From Eutrigla gurnardus (Eukaryota > Chordata > Actinopteri > Perciformes > Triglidae): DNA of 64,000 nucleotides. Both the position numbers and the translations under genes were made by a program. Positions 40,401 through 50,529 of this stretch are shown here, one piece after another (within the stretch, counting starts at the first letter, position 1; each line of letters begins with the position of its first letter). Location: positions 25,457,810-25,521,809 of the forward strand of contig OY741270.1 in the NCBI GenBank assembly GCA_963514095.1, given 5' to 3'. The notes below the pieces were generated by a model that worked only from the letters and a program-made list of their open reading frames with translations, had not been told where the DNA came from and searched no databases.

Positions 40401-41549
40401 TTTTCTTTTCTTTTATAAATTTTAGTTTCAGTTTAAATTTGTGAAAGAAGAAGTTTATTAAAAGATCATGCTTACATCATGCATGTAAAGAGTTATAATA
40501 AAATATTTCAAAATGCATGTGCAACTCTGTTAAATTAAAGTCTGTTAGTCCAGTCATATATTTTGTCATTGTAGTTTTCTTAAAATCTCGTCTCGTCTCG
40601 TTCTCGTGAACCCAATATCGTGTCTCGTCTCGTGAGCTGAGTGTATCGTCACACCCCTAGTTAACACTGAATGGATGATTGCTAAAAAAATATATTCATG
40701 GATGGAATTGTATTAAAAGTTCCTAAAAATAACAGGAAAAGTCATAATAATAATAATATTTTTCTATCGTCCTGTATTCTGGTTTAAAGACTAGTTGATC
40801 TGGTTATTTTCTCCTTTTTGTGAGTTTAAATTTCAGATTTTCACTCTTGATAATTTTGTAGTTTGTTACAAAGATGAAGAAGCTCGGCCAAAACTACGAT
40901 ATTAAAAATATTAATAATAATAATAATAATAACTGACCAATGTAACTGTCGTCTGGCACCCGAGTGAAGTGAAACGTGTTAACAATAATAACTTTAAATC
41001 ACGCTGCCATGCATTTCTCCCCGGTAATAAATCTGTTAATTGTCCACTTAATGAGCTGTTTAAGTCGGGTTGTTGTTCTGCATTAAAAAGAATAGGAAGT
41101 TAAATCAACAAGCTTCTTTTGAGTCTGCTTGTTTTGGACAGAAGTGAGATTCTTTATCCCATCTGAGCGTCCTCCGGCCAATCAGCAGCTGTTTCAAAGT
41201 CAGCTGACTGATCTTAACAAGCTTCACCTGGTGCTGCTTTTGTCTCTTTGGCTTGTGACAAACTAACCGGCCCGCGTTTGTTTGTTTGTTTGTTTGTTTG
41301 TTTGTTTGTTTGTTTGCAGCTTCTCCTCTCATGGGCGCTCAGAGCTTTCCTAACCTCACCACCACAGGCACCACCTCCACCGTTACCATGTCAACCTCCA
41401 TAGTAACCAGCAGCAATAACGTAGCCACGGCCACCACGGGTCTGTCTGTGGGCCAGTTGCTAAGCAACACGCTGACCACCAGCCTGACGTCCACGTCCAG
41501 CGAGAGTGACACGGGCCAGGAGGCCGAGTTCTCTCTCTATGGTTGGTGA

Positions 41550-41585
<36 letters not shown>

Positions 41586-42204
41586 CCTGCTTCAGCTAAC
41601 CTGCCGTCTAACTCTCTGACATCACATCAGAGCCAATTAGCAGCTCAAACATCACGTTGTTTATTCATACTTTATTTTCTGCTTCTCTACATGAAAACTC
41701 GGGACACACCGATACTGTGTTCATGTACTTGTAGTTGTAATACTACTTGTTTTTGTGTCTCTCCCTCCCTCCCTCTTTTAACATCCTGCAGACTTCCTGG
41801 ACAGCTGTCGTGCCAACACGCTATTGGCTGAGCTGGACGACGAGGAGGACCTCCCCGAGCCCGACGACGACGATGACGAGAACGAAGACGACAATCAGGA
41901 GGACCAGGAGTACGAGGAGGTCCTGGTAATAGACCCTTTTTTTTTTATTTGAGTTTTTTATTTATAATACTTGCCTGGCAGCATGAGCTGTGAGTAACAG
42001 GAAGTGATGTGTGTGTGTGTGTGTGTGGCGGCTGTCCCACAGGAGGAGGAGGAGTACGAGACCAAAGGAGGACGCAGGAGGACGTGGGACGACGACTTTG
42101 TCCTGAAGAGACAGTTCTCTGCTCTGGTCCCGGCCTTTGACCCCAGACCAGGAAGAACCAACGTCCAGCAGACCACCGACCTGGAGATCCCCCAGCCAGG
42201 TACA

Positions 42205-42246
<42 letters not shown>

Positions 42247-44214
42247 AGTGAGTCTTATAATGATGAACATGAAAACTTTCCTGTTTCAGGAACTCCTCGT
42301 TCAGAAGTTCAGGAGGAGGTGGAGTGTGCTCCTTCTCCTCATCTCTCTCTCACCCTGAAGGTAAGACGACCAGCATCACATGACCACAAAGTGGCTGAAT
42401 TTATCAGGAAAATGTCGTTTGACCTTTTTTACTTTTTTATTTTCCCCACAAAAATGTCTTCGCATATTTTTGTAATATATTATAGAATGTCATAGAACGA
42501 CATTTTAAGAAGTGTTTTTCGTGGACACACTTAGCTTTGTAAGATGTGAGGTTTCAAGAATGTTGATGGTGTCTGTGTGTGTGTGTGTGTGTCCAGGTGG
42601 CAGGTCTGGGTACGACACGGGAGGTGGAGCTTCCTCTCTCCAACTACAAGTCCACCATCTTCTACTACGTCCAGCGGCTGCTGCAGCTCTCCTGCAATGG
42701 AGCCGTGAAGACGGACAAACTGCGACGCATCTGGGAGCCCACATACACGTAAGAGAGGAAGGGAGGAGGCAGGGGGGAGGGAGGGAGGAGGCAGGGGGGA
42801 GGGAGGGAGGCCGGCAATGTGTCTGACCTTTCTGTTCTGTTTGTCTGGTCCTGCAGGATAATGTACCGAGAGCTGAAGGACGCAGAAAAAGAGAAGGAGA
42901 GCGGGAAGATGGTGAGTCAACACACGTCACTGCTGTCTCTACAGAAACTTGGAGACCAACACGAAATAATGAAAAGCATATGATTTAGGCATTATTGGAG
43001 TAAACAGAATCGGTCACATGACTCCTACAAGAAGTGAAACTCCTGAACTCCTCACTAGTCACACCTGAAGAAGCCTCCTCCTCTCCCCCTCTAGGACTTG
43101 TGTGAGCACAGTATCAGCATATCGGGGAGTCGCTCTGGTGGTCTGAGCCCCAGCTCGCTCTCAGCCAATCAGAGCAGTGAGATCCTGTGTGTTGCCCGGG
43201 AGATGGCGCAGGCGAAGGCGGGCTGCAGCCAGAACGCCTGCGGGGTGGAGGACGTCCTGCAGCTGCTGCGCATCCTCTACATTATCGGAGGAGACGGCAC
43301 CTCCAACGCACGCACACTGCAGGAGGGTAGGGACACACACACACACACACACACAGACTGTTTACTGTTGTGGTTATATTAGAAAGTCTTACATTTTTGT
43401 TTACTTGTGGTTCAGTTTCTGTTCCAGTTATATTATATTATTTTTATAATAATATATATTATGTTCTTATTAGGATTTGCTGCCAAATTTGAACCTTTTT
43501 ACCCTAAAAAAAAATTCCCACATTAAGACAACGAATCAGGTCTCTAGTTATCTATTAAAGAAGTAGAGAAATGTTCCCATTTTAGAACGGGAGTCCTGTG
43601 AAACCACAATAAATAAATAAAAAACCCAAATGTAAATAACTTCCAGTCGGCAGATTGAACTGTATTTGTTTTCCGTGTGCAGACTTTGACGAGCTGCAGT
43701 TCAACGCGTCTCCGGAGGAGTTCACCAGTAAGAAGATCACCACCAAGATCCTGCAGCAGATCGAGGTGAGTGGTGGAGACACTTCCTGTCTACGGAGCGT
43801 TGCCAGGCAGCACGTTGTTAATCTGACTGTTTCCTGGTTTCCCAGGAGCCTCTGGCTCTGGCCAGCAGCGCTCTGCCCGACTGGTGTGAACAGCTCACCT
43901 CCAAGTGCCCCTTCCTCATCCCCTTCGAGACCCGCCAGCTCTACTTCACCTGCACGGCGTTCGGAGCTTCCAGGTGAGTCTGAAGGGGGGCCGGAGGTCT
44001 GCCGTCTGGTGGTCTCGTGGTTTAGACTCGTCCCTGGTCCGATTTTTTTCTGTATTTCCTGTTATATATTTCTACCGTCACAAAGATATAATTAAAGATG
44101 AGAAATAAAAGATAAAACCCAAAGGTTAGATAAGACCTGGAAAATATATTGTTTAATTTGAATTTTCTTTTGATTTCAATTATAATAACAATTATTATTA
44201 TTATTAATAATAAT

Positions 44215-44249
<35 letters not shown>

Positions 44250-47200
44250 CTTGAATTATTACTATTTGAGCATCAATTTTCAAGCTTAGGCACATATTAA
44301 ATTATCTAAAGAATTTTTTAAAACCCCCAGAAATGATTTCACACAGATATTAGGAACATGTATATCGCGCTGCATTGAGCAAATACATAAACGGATGGAT
44401 CAAAGAAATCCGTTCATATCTGTCCCTCCTTTAAAACAACCACATTTATAAACTAATACGATCATATAAAACAGATGGGAGACAAATAAAACAAACTAAT
44501 GAATTCAAAACGAAAACATCACGTAAAAATACTAAAATGAGACGAAAACAAATATTTAATGATAGTAGAGTTAAAATAAACCTGTAATATGATGAGATGA
44601 TGACCTCCCTGGACCTGGTCAGTCCAGACCTGTGACCTTGACCTCTGACCTTATGTCCGCAGGGCCATCGTGTGGCTCCAGAACCGGCGCGAGGCGACCA
44701 TGGAGCGCTCTCGGCCGTCCACCACGGTGCGGCGGGACGACCCCGGCGAGTTCAGGGTGGGTCGGCTCAAACACGAGCGGGTCAAAGTGCCCCGAGGAGA
44801 AGCCATGATGGAGTGGGCGGAGTCCGTCATGCAGCTCCACGCCGACAGGAAGTCCGTGCTGGAGGTGAGGCCTCCGTCATACGTTTACCATCGTGTTTCT
44901 TTCCATAACACATTCACGTGCGATCATTAGATTGGCCCTAAAAGTTACTTTCTGTTAGGAAACAATGAAATTAAACTCAAGGTCCTCTTACTCACTTCTT
45001 CCGGAGCTTTCGATCGTATCAAACAGCAGATTTTACTCCGTTTGAAAGCGGATACTTTCTTTCCTTTTCTCTTTTCTAAATGAAGATTATTGTATCAATT
45101 ATTCCAGTGCCTCGTGAATAGCTGCATGTTTTTTCTTGCATTATGATACTAGAAAAGCATCCTAGTACTATAAAAGCATCCTGGTTCTAGAAATGCATCC
45201 TGTTAGTAGAGAAGCATCCCGGTACTAGACCAGCATCCCGGTACTAGAGAAGCATCCCGGTATTAGAAATGCATCCCGGTCCTAGAGAAGCATCCTGGTA
45301 CTAGACAAGCTGGAGTGTGTGTTGAGCAGATCTGTGTGTTGTGTGTCCAGGTGGAGTTTCAGGGGGAGGAGGGAACCGGTCTCGGTCCCACTCTGGAGTT
45401 TTACGCTCTGGTGGCGGCGGAGTTTCAGCGTACGTCACTGGGGATCTGGCTGTGTGACGACGACTTCCCCGACGACGAGTCCCGACAGGTGGGACACAAC
45501 AACAGCTTCCTGTTCGTTTCAGGGGCCCAAACGGTTTCTTGTGATCTCACAAGGTCTCTGTGTTTCAGGTGGACCTGGGCGGCGGTCTGAAGCCTCCCGG
45601 TTTCTACGTGCAGCGCTCCTGCGGTCTGTTCCCGGCGCCGTTCCCTCAGGACAGCGAGGAGCTGGAGCGAATCACCAAGCTCTTCCACTTCCTGGGCGTC
45701 TTCTTGGCCAAGTGCATCCAGGACAACCGGCTGGTGGACCTGCCCGTCTCCCAGCCCTTCTTCAAGCTGCTCTGCATGGGGGACATCAAGTCCAACATGA
45801 GCAAGCTGCTGTACCAGAGCCGCAGCTCGCCGCAGGGTCACGACCCCGACAGGCCCCACTTGCAGCCCTTCCTGCTGCTGTCCGAGGTGCAGTCGGAGGC
45901 GTCCACCGAGGAGAGCCAGGAGACCTACTCTGTGGGCAGCTTCGACGAGGACTCCAAGTCCGAGTTCATCATGGACCCCCCAAAACCCAAACCGCCTGCC
46001 TGGTACCACGGCATCCTCACCTGGGACGACTTCCAGCTCGTCAACCCACACAGGTGAGACGGCATGGAGGACAGGTTTAGTCTACAGGTGTAGACTACAG
46101 GTGTACTACAGGTGTAGTCCCAACGTGTTTGATTGTTATCTTCTTGTCCTCCTCCTTCATCTTCTCCTCTTCCTTCTCCTCCTGCAGGGCGGGTTTCCTG
46201 AAGGAGGTGAAGGAGCTGGCTGTAAAGAGGAGGCAGATTCTGGCCAGTAAGAGTTTATCTGAAGATGAGAAGAACACTAGACTGCAGGACCTGATGCTGA
46301 GGAACCCGCTGGGCTCCGGACCCCCCCTCAGCGTCGAGGACCTCGGGTAAACCCCTTTCCTGATCCTGATCCTGATCCCCTTTCCTGGGTGTCCACTTTA
46401 AATGCACGACGTCCAGTGTCAACTTTTATATACTTCTACAGCGTTCATTGTCAACTTTTATATACTTCTATAGCGTTCATTGTCAACTTTTATATACTTC
46501 TATAGCGTTCATTGTCAACTTTTTTGGTCCAAGACGTTGTAGAAACCAGTCATGTTGCTGTGACTGACGTTGCTGTGACTGACGTTGCTGTGACTGACGT
46601 TGCCTCTCGTCTCCTCAGGTTGAACTTCCAGTTCTGTCCGTCCTCCAAGGTTCACGGCTTCTCAGCTGTGGATCTGAAGACAAACGGAGACGACGAGGTA
46701 AAAACACACCTGAAGTAGACCATGTGATCTGTAGATGGGTGACCATGTGATCTGTAGATGTGACCATGTGATCTTTGAATGTGATCTGTAGATGGTGACC
46801 ATGGAGAATGCGGAGGAGTACGTGGAGTTGATGTTTGACTTCTGTATGCACACCGGCATCCAGAAACAGATGGAGGCCTTCAGAGGTAAACACGCCATGA
46901 GCCTCACTGGTTCCTGTGCGTCGCCGTCGGCATGACGAAAAGAAACTGGCTGTTTTTCTATGAAAAATCCAGATCAGATCAGCTGACAAGATCCTCCTCC
47001 TCTTGTTTCCTTTCCTTGTATCCACTCCTCCCCCTCTTGTTTCCTCCTTTCTTCTTTGTTTCCTCTCCTCATCTTTTTGTTTCCTCCTCCTCTTCTTGTT
47101 TCCTCCTCTTCTTCTCCTCCTCAGAGGGATTCAATCGAGTGTTTCCGATGGAGAAGTTGAGCTCCTTCAGTCATAAGGAGGTTCAGATGATCCTCTGCGG

Positions 47201-47755
47201 CAACCAATCACCATCCTGGACTGCTGATGACATCATCAACTACACAGAACCAAAGCTGGGTTACACCAGAGACAGGTACGTCTCCACAGACAGGTGGAGG
47301 TACGTTTCCACAAACGGGTGGAGGTGCGTTGTGTCTCTCCGTGTGACCTTTGACCTCCTGTGCTTCCAGCCCCGGCTTCCTGCGCTTCGTGCGAGTCCTG
47401 TGTGGGATGTCGTCTGACGAGAGGAAGGCGTTCCTGCAGTTCACCACCGGCTGCTCCACGCTGCCCCCTGGTGGCCTCGCCAACCTGCACCCCCGCCTCA
47501 CCATCGTCAGGAAGGTAGGAACGCACTCTTCTCCTGTTGGCTGACACATCCATGTGGAGGTGGAGCTTGTCTTGTGTCCTGCGCTGTGATTGGCTGACGC
47601 CTGTGATTGGTCTGCAGGTGGATGCCACCGACTCCAGCTACCCGTCAGTCAACACCTGCGTTCACTACCTGAAGCTTCCGGAGTATTCCTCCGAGGACAT
47701 CATGAGGGAGCGTCTGCTCGCCGCCACCATGGAGAAAGGCTTCCACCTCAACTGA
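27514..47755 (+). CDS. hectd1: HECTD1 HECT-type E3 ubiquitin ligase
   Basis: A 42-exon CDS, 7740 nt, 2579 aa (human 2610). Exons: 27514-27653, 27744-27978, 28850-29077, 29162-29443, 29518-29788, 30197-30273, 30390-30488, 30632-30746, 30855-31029, 31200-31338, 31620-31790, 32099-32321, 32421-32684, 32782-32993, 33077-33223, 33320-33414, 33802-33907, 33989-34123, 34216-34355, 34505-34717, 35419-35529, 35661-35827, 36452-36628, 38443-39435, 41320-41541, 41792-41925, 42043-42199, 42290-42360, 42597-42748, 42857-42911, 43095-43326, 43683-43765, 43846-43973, 44663-44864, 45351-45488, 45569-46053, 46188-46346, 46619-46697, 46792-46885, 47125-47275, 47370-47514, 47618-47755. Start [20 protein letters not shown]. 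Order: armadillo-like N-terminus (1-385), ankyrin repeats (about 386-482), SUN-like domain (about 1105-1235), MIB/HERC2 domain (about 1265-1335), Ser-rich linker (1308-1638), acidic stretch ([20 protein letters not shown]), helical bundle (about 1810-1900), and HECT (about 2120-2579). The catalytic Cys is in [15 protein letters not shown], codon 47657-47659, residue 2548, 31 residues from the end as in human Cys2579. It transfers ubiquitin to substrates. A roughly 60-residue segment known in human appears missing after residue 1902. Confidence 0.97.
28061..28098 (+). mobile_element. Solo left end of the hAT-like MITE
   Basis: CAGGGTTGTTACGGGTGCTG followed by GAAATCCTT matches the left terminus of the element at 23857. 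The rest is absent. Confidence 0.6.
28099..28849 (+). other. hectd1: hectd1 intron after coding exon 2
   Basis: Unique-looking intron sequence with a short CCGTCCCCC repeat near 28496-28530. No other gene is recognised. Confidence 0.45.
29789..30196 (+). other. hectd1: hectd1 intron after coding exon 5, nothing recognised
   Basis: A 408-bp intron, AT-rich in the middle, with no repeat or coding signature that I can name. Confidence 0.5.
31344..31432. repeat. (CA)n microsatellite
   Basis: About 40 CA repeats, interrupted near the right end, beginning a few bases past the donor of hectd1 coding exon 10 (GACCAGGAG|gtacgt). Confidence 0.97.
31791..32098 (+). other. hectd1: hectd1 intron after coding exon 11
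   Basis: A GTGTGGGTGGGTGTGG low-complexity stretch at the donor, then AT-rich sequence. Nothing else recognised. Confidence 0.5.
33452..33733. mobile_element. Small non-autonomous DNA transposon (MITE) with 18-bp TIRs and TA flanks
   Basis: The left end AAGCCCCTTCACACCCAC (33452-33469) is an exact inverted repeat of the right end GTGGGTGTGAAGGGGCTT (33716-33733). TA flanks both sides (33450-33451 and 33734-33735), consistent with a TA target duplication. The element is 282 bp with no coding frame, in the intron after hectd1 coding exon 16. Its interior (33570-33690) contains the head and one truncated monomer of the composite repeat found elsewhere in the window. The superfamily (Tc1-like by target site) is inference. 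Confidence 0.8.
34699..35395 (+). repeat. hectd1: Minisatellite made of the end of hectd1 coding exon 20 plus its 5' splice site
   Basis: The exon ends ACACCCTGAGACACGCCAG, then the intron starts gtaatagacctaac. This junction (unit about 33 bp, with 32-38 bp variants) is repeated down almost the whole 701-bp intron. I count 21 CAG|GTAAT junctions, the first being the real exon end (34717/34718) and the other 20 intronic. Most copies keep CCTGAGACAC before the junction. In the exon's frame every junction except the first leads to TAA directly after AGG, so read-through gives an early stop. The true acceptor is CCTGTAG at 35412-35418. Confidence 0.95.
35945..36185 (+). repeat. Composite dispersed repeat, copy 6 (head, one monomer, bridge)
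   Basis: GACGTCGCTAAATCCTAAAT head, one monomer (GATAGTAGCTCACATTAGTC), then the bridge AACAACAAGGTCTCTGCTG to TAGCCTAGCACCCATCA. It lacks the tail. Intron after hectd1 coding exon 22. Confidence 0.85.
36629..38442 (+). other. hectd1: hectd1 intron after coding exon 23
   Basis: A 1.8-kb intron. The left 1.3 kb is unique-looking. 37985-38400 is a long (TCTG/TCTC)n polypyrimidine tract that runs toward the acceptor GTCCATCCAG (38433-38442). A long open frame continuing from the tract into the next exon is caused by low-complexity sequence, not by coding. Confidence 0.65.
39393..39672 (+). repeat. hectd1: Tandem repeat of the end of hectd1 coding exon 24 plus its donor
   Basis: The exon end (AACACGCTGGGCAGGAACGT, then CATGAGCACCGCCA|gtgagt at 39435/39436) recurs in full at 39478 and 39550 and in part at 39648. 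Spacings are 85, 72 and 98 bp, differing by multiples of a nested 13-bp unit, ACTATACTAGTAC. Each full copy keeps the exon codons for [13 protein letters not shown] and the gtgagt donor. Confidence 0.93.
39730..40659 (+). mobile_element. Degenerate hAT DNA transposon with perfect 8-bp target duplication
   Basis: A 930-bp element in the intron after hectd1 coding exon 24. GTTAACAC flanks both ends (39722-39729 and 40660-40667). Termini are TAGGGGTGTGATGAGATC and, inverted, TAGGGGTGTGACGATACAC. Inside is a broken transposase. One frame reads [20 protein letters not shown] then [16 protein letters not shown]; a shifted frame reads [20 protein letters not shown] and [17 protein letters not shown]. 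These are hAT/ZBED-type transposase motifs. Most of the catalytic core and dimerisation region is deleted, so the copy is inactive. Confidence 0.9.
40668..41319 (+). other. hectd1: hectd1 intron after coding exon 24, right part
   Basis: AT-rich sequence with an (AAT)n stretch near 40905-40935 and a (TTTG)n tract 41277-41316 that forms the acceptor region (TTTGCAG) of coding exon 25. Confidence 0.6.
41550..41584. repeat. (CA)n microsatellite
   Basis: About 17 CA repeats just past the donor of hectd1 coding exon 25. Confidence 0.95.
42204..42245. repeat. (CA)n microsatellite
   Basis: About 20 CA repeats at the start of the intron after hectd1 coding exon 27. Confidence 0.95.
42749..42815. repeat. 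GGGAGG-rich tandem repeat
   Basis: Two near-identical copies of a purine unit AGGAGGCAGGGGGGAGGGA in the 108-bp intron after hectd1 coding exon 29. Confidence 0.75.
43974..44662 (+). other. hectd1: hectd1 intron after coding exon 33
   Basis: A 689-bp intron with an (AAT)n tract near 44190-44245 and otherwise AT-rich sequence without a recognisable element. Confidence 0.5.
45143..45308. repeat. 20-bp minisatellite in hectd1 intron after coding exon 34
   Basis: About eight units of AGAAGCATCCCGGTACT with variants (GAAATGCATCCTGG). Confidence 0.88.
46405..46605. repeat. 31-bp tandem repeat followed by a 15-bp tandem repeat
   Basis: Four copies of GTCAACTTTTATATACTTCT plus ATAGCGTTCATT (46418-46520), then three copies of GTTGCTGTGACTGAC (46555-46600), in the intron before hectd1 coding exon 38. 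Confidence 0.88.
46715..46805 (+). repeat. hectd1: Tandem repeat including the acceptor of hectd1 coding exon 39
   Basis: The acceptor GTGATCTGTAG and first exon bases ATGGTGACCATG (exon from 46792) are preceded by two similar copies (GATCTGTAGATGGGTGACCA at 46727 and GATCTGTAGATGTGACCATG at 46749) and a degenerate GATCTTTGAATG. Each of the first two copies carries a potential CTGTAG acceptor. Confidence 0.85.
47265..47332 (+). repeat. hectd1: Repeated donor region after hectd1 coding exon 40
   Basis: Exon end GAGACAG|gtacgtctccacaga is followed by GACAGGTGGAGGTACGTTTC and AACGGGTGGAGGTGCGTT, that is three tandem degenerate units each with a GGTACGT or GGTGCGT donor-like core. Confidence 0.7.
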
Positions 47756-47924
47756 CCTCCACCACCACACTGAGCATGCTCCTTAAGTCCCGCCCCCAGC
47801 CCACCCCACCCCCAACCCAGCAGCGTGATTGATCAGACGGCCAATCACAACCAGCTGACTGACTGCTGGAGGAGGAGGAGGATTTATGTTGCAGACTTAA
47901 ATGAACCCTTCGTCTCCTTCCTCC

Positions 47925-48117
<193 letters not shown>

Positions 48118-48406
48118 CCTCCTCCTCCTCAGTTTAGTGCCTGTTTGACTCGTAGCTTGTCTCCTCCTCCTCTTTTATTATTTTATGGCTTTTTGTTTCC
48201 GTGTGCGACCGGTTGTTTTTTTTTTTTGGGTTGCCTGTGAGCGGCTGTAGAGGTCAGAGGTCAGAAGTGACCTGTGAGGCTGCTGGTTGAAGACGCTCTC
48301 CTTCTTGTATTTTCTTTGTATATTATTATAAACATTTATTTAACTCAAGTTGCAGTTTGAGGTAAAACAGATATTTTCAAATGTGTATGCTCCAAAAAAA
48401 ATAATC

Positions 48407-48412
48407 ATTAAA
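48407..48412 (+). terminator. hectd1: Candidate polyadenylation signal ATTAAA for hectd1
   Basis: ATTAAA followed by T/G-rich sequence, about 650 nt after the hectd1 stop. No AATAAA occurs between stop and here on the plus strand. Confidence 0.5.
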
Positions 48413-48665
48413 ATGTTTGCAAAGTATGAAGTAAAGATGGAGTCATGTGGTCTGTTTTGGTGGACCGGGTTCTGGACTCTGGTTCTGGATCTTTGAGCTC
48501 ATCCTGTTTCTGACACTGGAGTCCTGCAGGGAGGAGGTCTACGCTAAAATCCAAATGTGGACTAAATACTGGAGCAGACTGGGACTAAATACCAGACCAG
48601 ACCAGGACTAAGTTCTTGGGGGTGAAGTTGAGCTACAAACACAGGTCTGGATGGTCCTGGACATT

Positions 48666-48671
48666 TTTATT
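48666..48671 (-). terminator. ap4s1: Candidate polyadenylation signal AATAAA for ap4s1
   Basis: TTTATT on the plus strand is AATAAA on the minus strand, about 160 nt after the ap4s1 stop at 48828-48830. It faces the hectd1 signal across about 250 bp. Confidence 0.5.
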
Positions 48672-48827
48672 GAGTCCTTGAAAAGTCCTGGAAAGGTTTG
48701 GAAGTCGTCTCTGAAATACGAGACGACGTCAGCGACTGTTCACGTTAATTCGCTCGTCACAAAGTTGCAGGTTCGATTCCAGTCAAGTCCTAACGAGGTC
48801 AGTCTGTGACATCACTTCCTGCGAGCC

Positions 48828-49938
48828 TCAGCTGTCGGCCATCTTGTCGAGGGCGGTGAGCGGCGCGAGGACGCGGCTCTTGTTGGTCTCCACCACGTGT
48901 CCGTTCTGGATCATCTCGTCCAGGATGACGTGGACCCGGTCCAGGTTGAACATGATCTGAGGGCGGAGTCAAAGAAACCAACGACAAACAGGAAGTGGTG
49001 CCGACAGAGGGCTGCCATGATTGGTCAGCTTTAAAGGATACGTCCAGTTCACTCTGTTGGAGCCAAACACACACAAAGGTCGGGGGTCAATGGTTTCTGC
49101 CTGTGATTTAATTAACAGGAATCGAACGTAAACAACGCCGTTTTCACCGCCGACTCGTTAACATTTCATCAAAATTTCACTGAACATAAAAATCTTCCCT
49201 ATGACGCCCCTACAAAATAAAAGCCTGAATAAGTTCACGACCCGAATGAACTATTTTTAGAAATTCATTTTAACCAAAATATCTGTATTCATTTTTTTAA
49301 ATGTTTATTATGTGTTTCCCCATTCAGTTCAATATTAAACAGGTATGACTTCTACTCACCACCCGGCTGAAGTATTTATCCAGAACCTCCACAAAGTTGT
49401 GAACCAGCTCGTAGACGGACAGCTCGTTCTGAGGACGCCAACACACAGACAGGATGAGTGACATCATTCATACGCCGCCCTGCTGTTATGACATCATCAA
49501 TAAGACAATTAAAGAAACGTGTCGTGAACAAACTGGAGGAAATAGAGCGTTTTGCTGACTATTTTCAGAGGTGGATTAACGTTCGATGAGATGATGACGT
49601 GAGAGTTTTGTCACCTCGCTGTCTGTGACTCCGACCACGATGTAGAGTGCGGCGTACTGGCGGTAAACCAGTTTAAAGTCTTTGTACTCCACGAAGGAAC
49701 ACTGGGGACAAGCAGAGGACACAAGAACTGGTTTCATGGGCAAGAAGTGGACCACAGGAAGTAGAACACAGATGGTCTGACGGGGGGGCGGGACCGGTAC
49801 CTGGTCCTTCTTGCGGCTCAGGCAGCAGCGGACCACGTCGGCCTCCAGCGCCGCTCTCCTGCTCAGCTCCACAGGTTGATAGTACCGGGACAGTCTGGTC
49901 TGACCCTGCCGGTTCACCATCAGCACGAACTTGATCAT
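48828..49938 (-). CDS. ap4s1: AP-4 adaptor complex sigma subunit
   Basis: Five coding exons on the minus strand, in transcript order 49938-49801 (138 nt), 49701-49615 (87), 49428-49360 (69), 49053-49042 (12) and 48956-48828 (129): 435 nt, 144 aa, the same length as human AP4S1. It starts MIKFVLMVNRQGQTRLSRYY, continues CSFVEYKDFKLVYRQYAALY and VYELVHNFVEVLDKYFSRV, and ends LDKMADS. This is the whole longin-like sigma fold. The fourth exon is only 12 nt and encodes SELD; both flanks have splice consensus (CAACAG before, GTATCC after) and phase is 0 on both sides. AP-4 (with epsilon, beta4, mu4) sorts cargo such as ATG9A at the trans-Golgi. The gene runs toward hectd1 and away from strn3, as in human. 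Confidence 0.96.
49042..49053 (-). other. ap4s1: ap4s1 12-nt microexon (SELD)
   Basis: On the minus strand, CCAACAG is followed by AGTGAACTGGAC and then GTATCC. The 12 bases restore the four residues SELD that human AP4S1 has between FSRV and IMFNLD. Without it the neighbouring exons would still join in frame but lose these four residues. Confidence 0.85.
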
Positions 49939-50529
49939 CCTGGGACCGGACCACCAGACTGCTGGACCACCAGACACGTCTATCACCACTTCACTAAGAT
50001 GTTAAAAAATAACATTTAATGAGGAAAACAACAGATTTGCAAACAATGATATACAATGTAACAATCTACACCAGAGAAATACTACATCACGTAAACTCAG
50101 AAAAGTAATAGCATAAAAATATACTTAAACAGACTCATGATGCAGAATATTGCAGTATAATTATTGATGCGTTCACGTGTCCATCGCTGTCATGTTGTTT
50201 ATGTTTCTATACAGCTGTGACGTAAATATAATTACACATCCGTGTTTATTAGTTTGTTATATTTTTGTAGTGAACCTGGTAAATGCAGTAAAACGTACCC
50301 GAGTGAAGTAACGTAACGTGAGTAACTGCAGACAACAGCTGTTTGCTGCTGTAACGCACGTCACGTCCGCGGCTTCCGTAGCCGGGAAAGCGGAGTGTCC
50401 GAGGAGCACTTGAAAGCGGCATTCGAATCCACTGTGACGTGTTTATTAGCGTTAATAGCGCGTTTTTAATTTGTAGTTAACTCGTCCACGTATCGGCTTG
50501 CTAGGACCGTGAATGTGTCTGACACTTAC

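Noticed and set aside
42912..43094. Search for the missing human HECTD1 block in this intron
   Set aside because: All three forward frames are interrupted and none resembles the expected residues.
48740..48795. tRNA-like B-box (GGTTCGATTCC) near 48770
   Set aside because: No matching A-box, acceptor stem or anticodon arm could be folded around it; probably chance or a very short SINE remnant.
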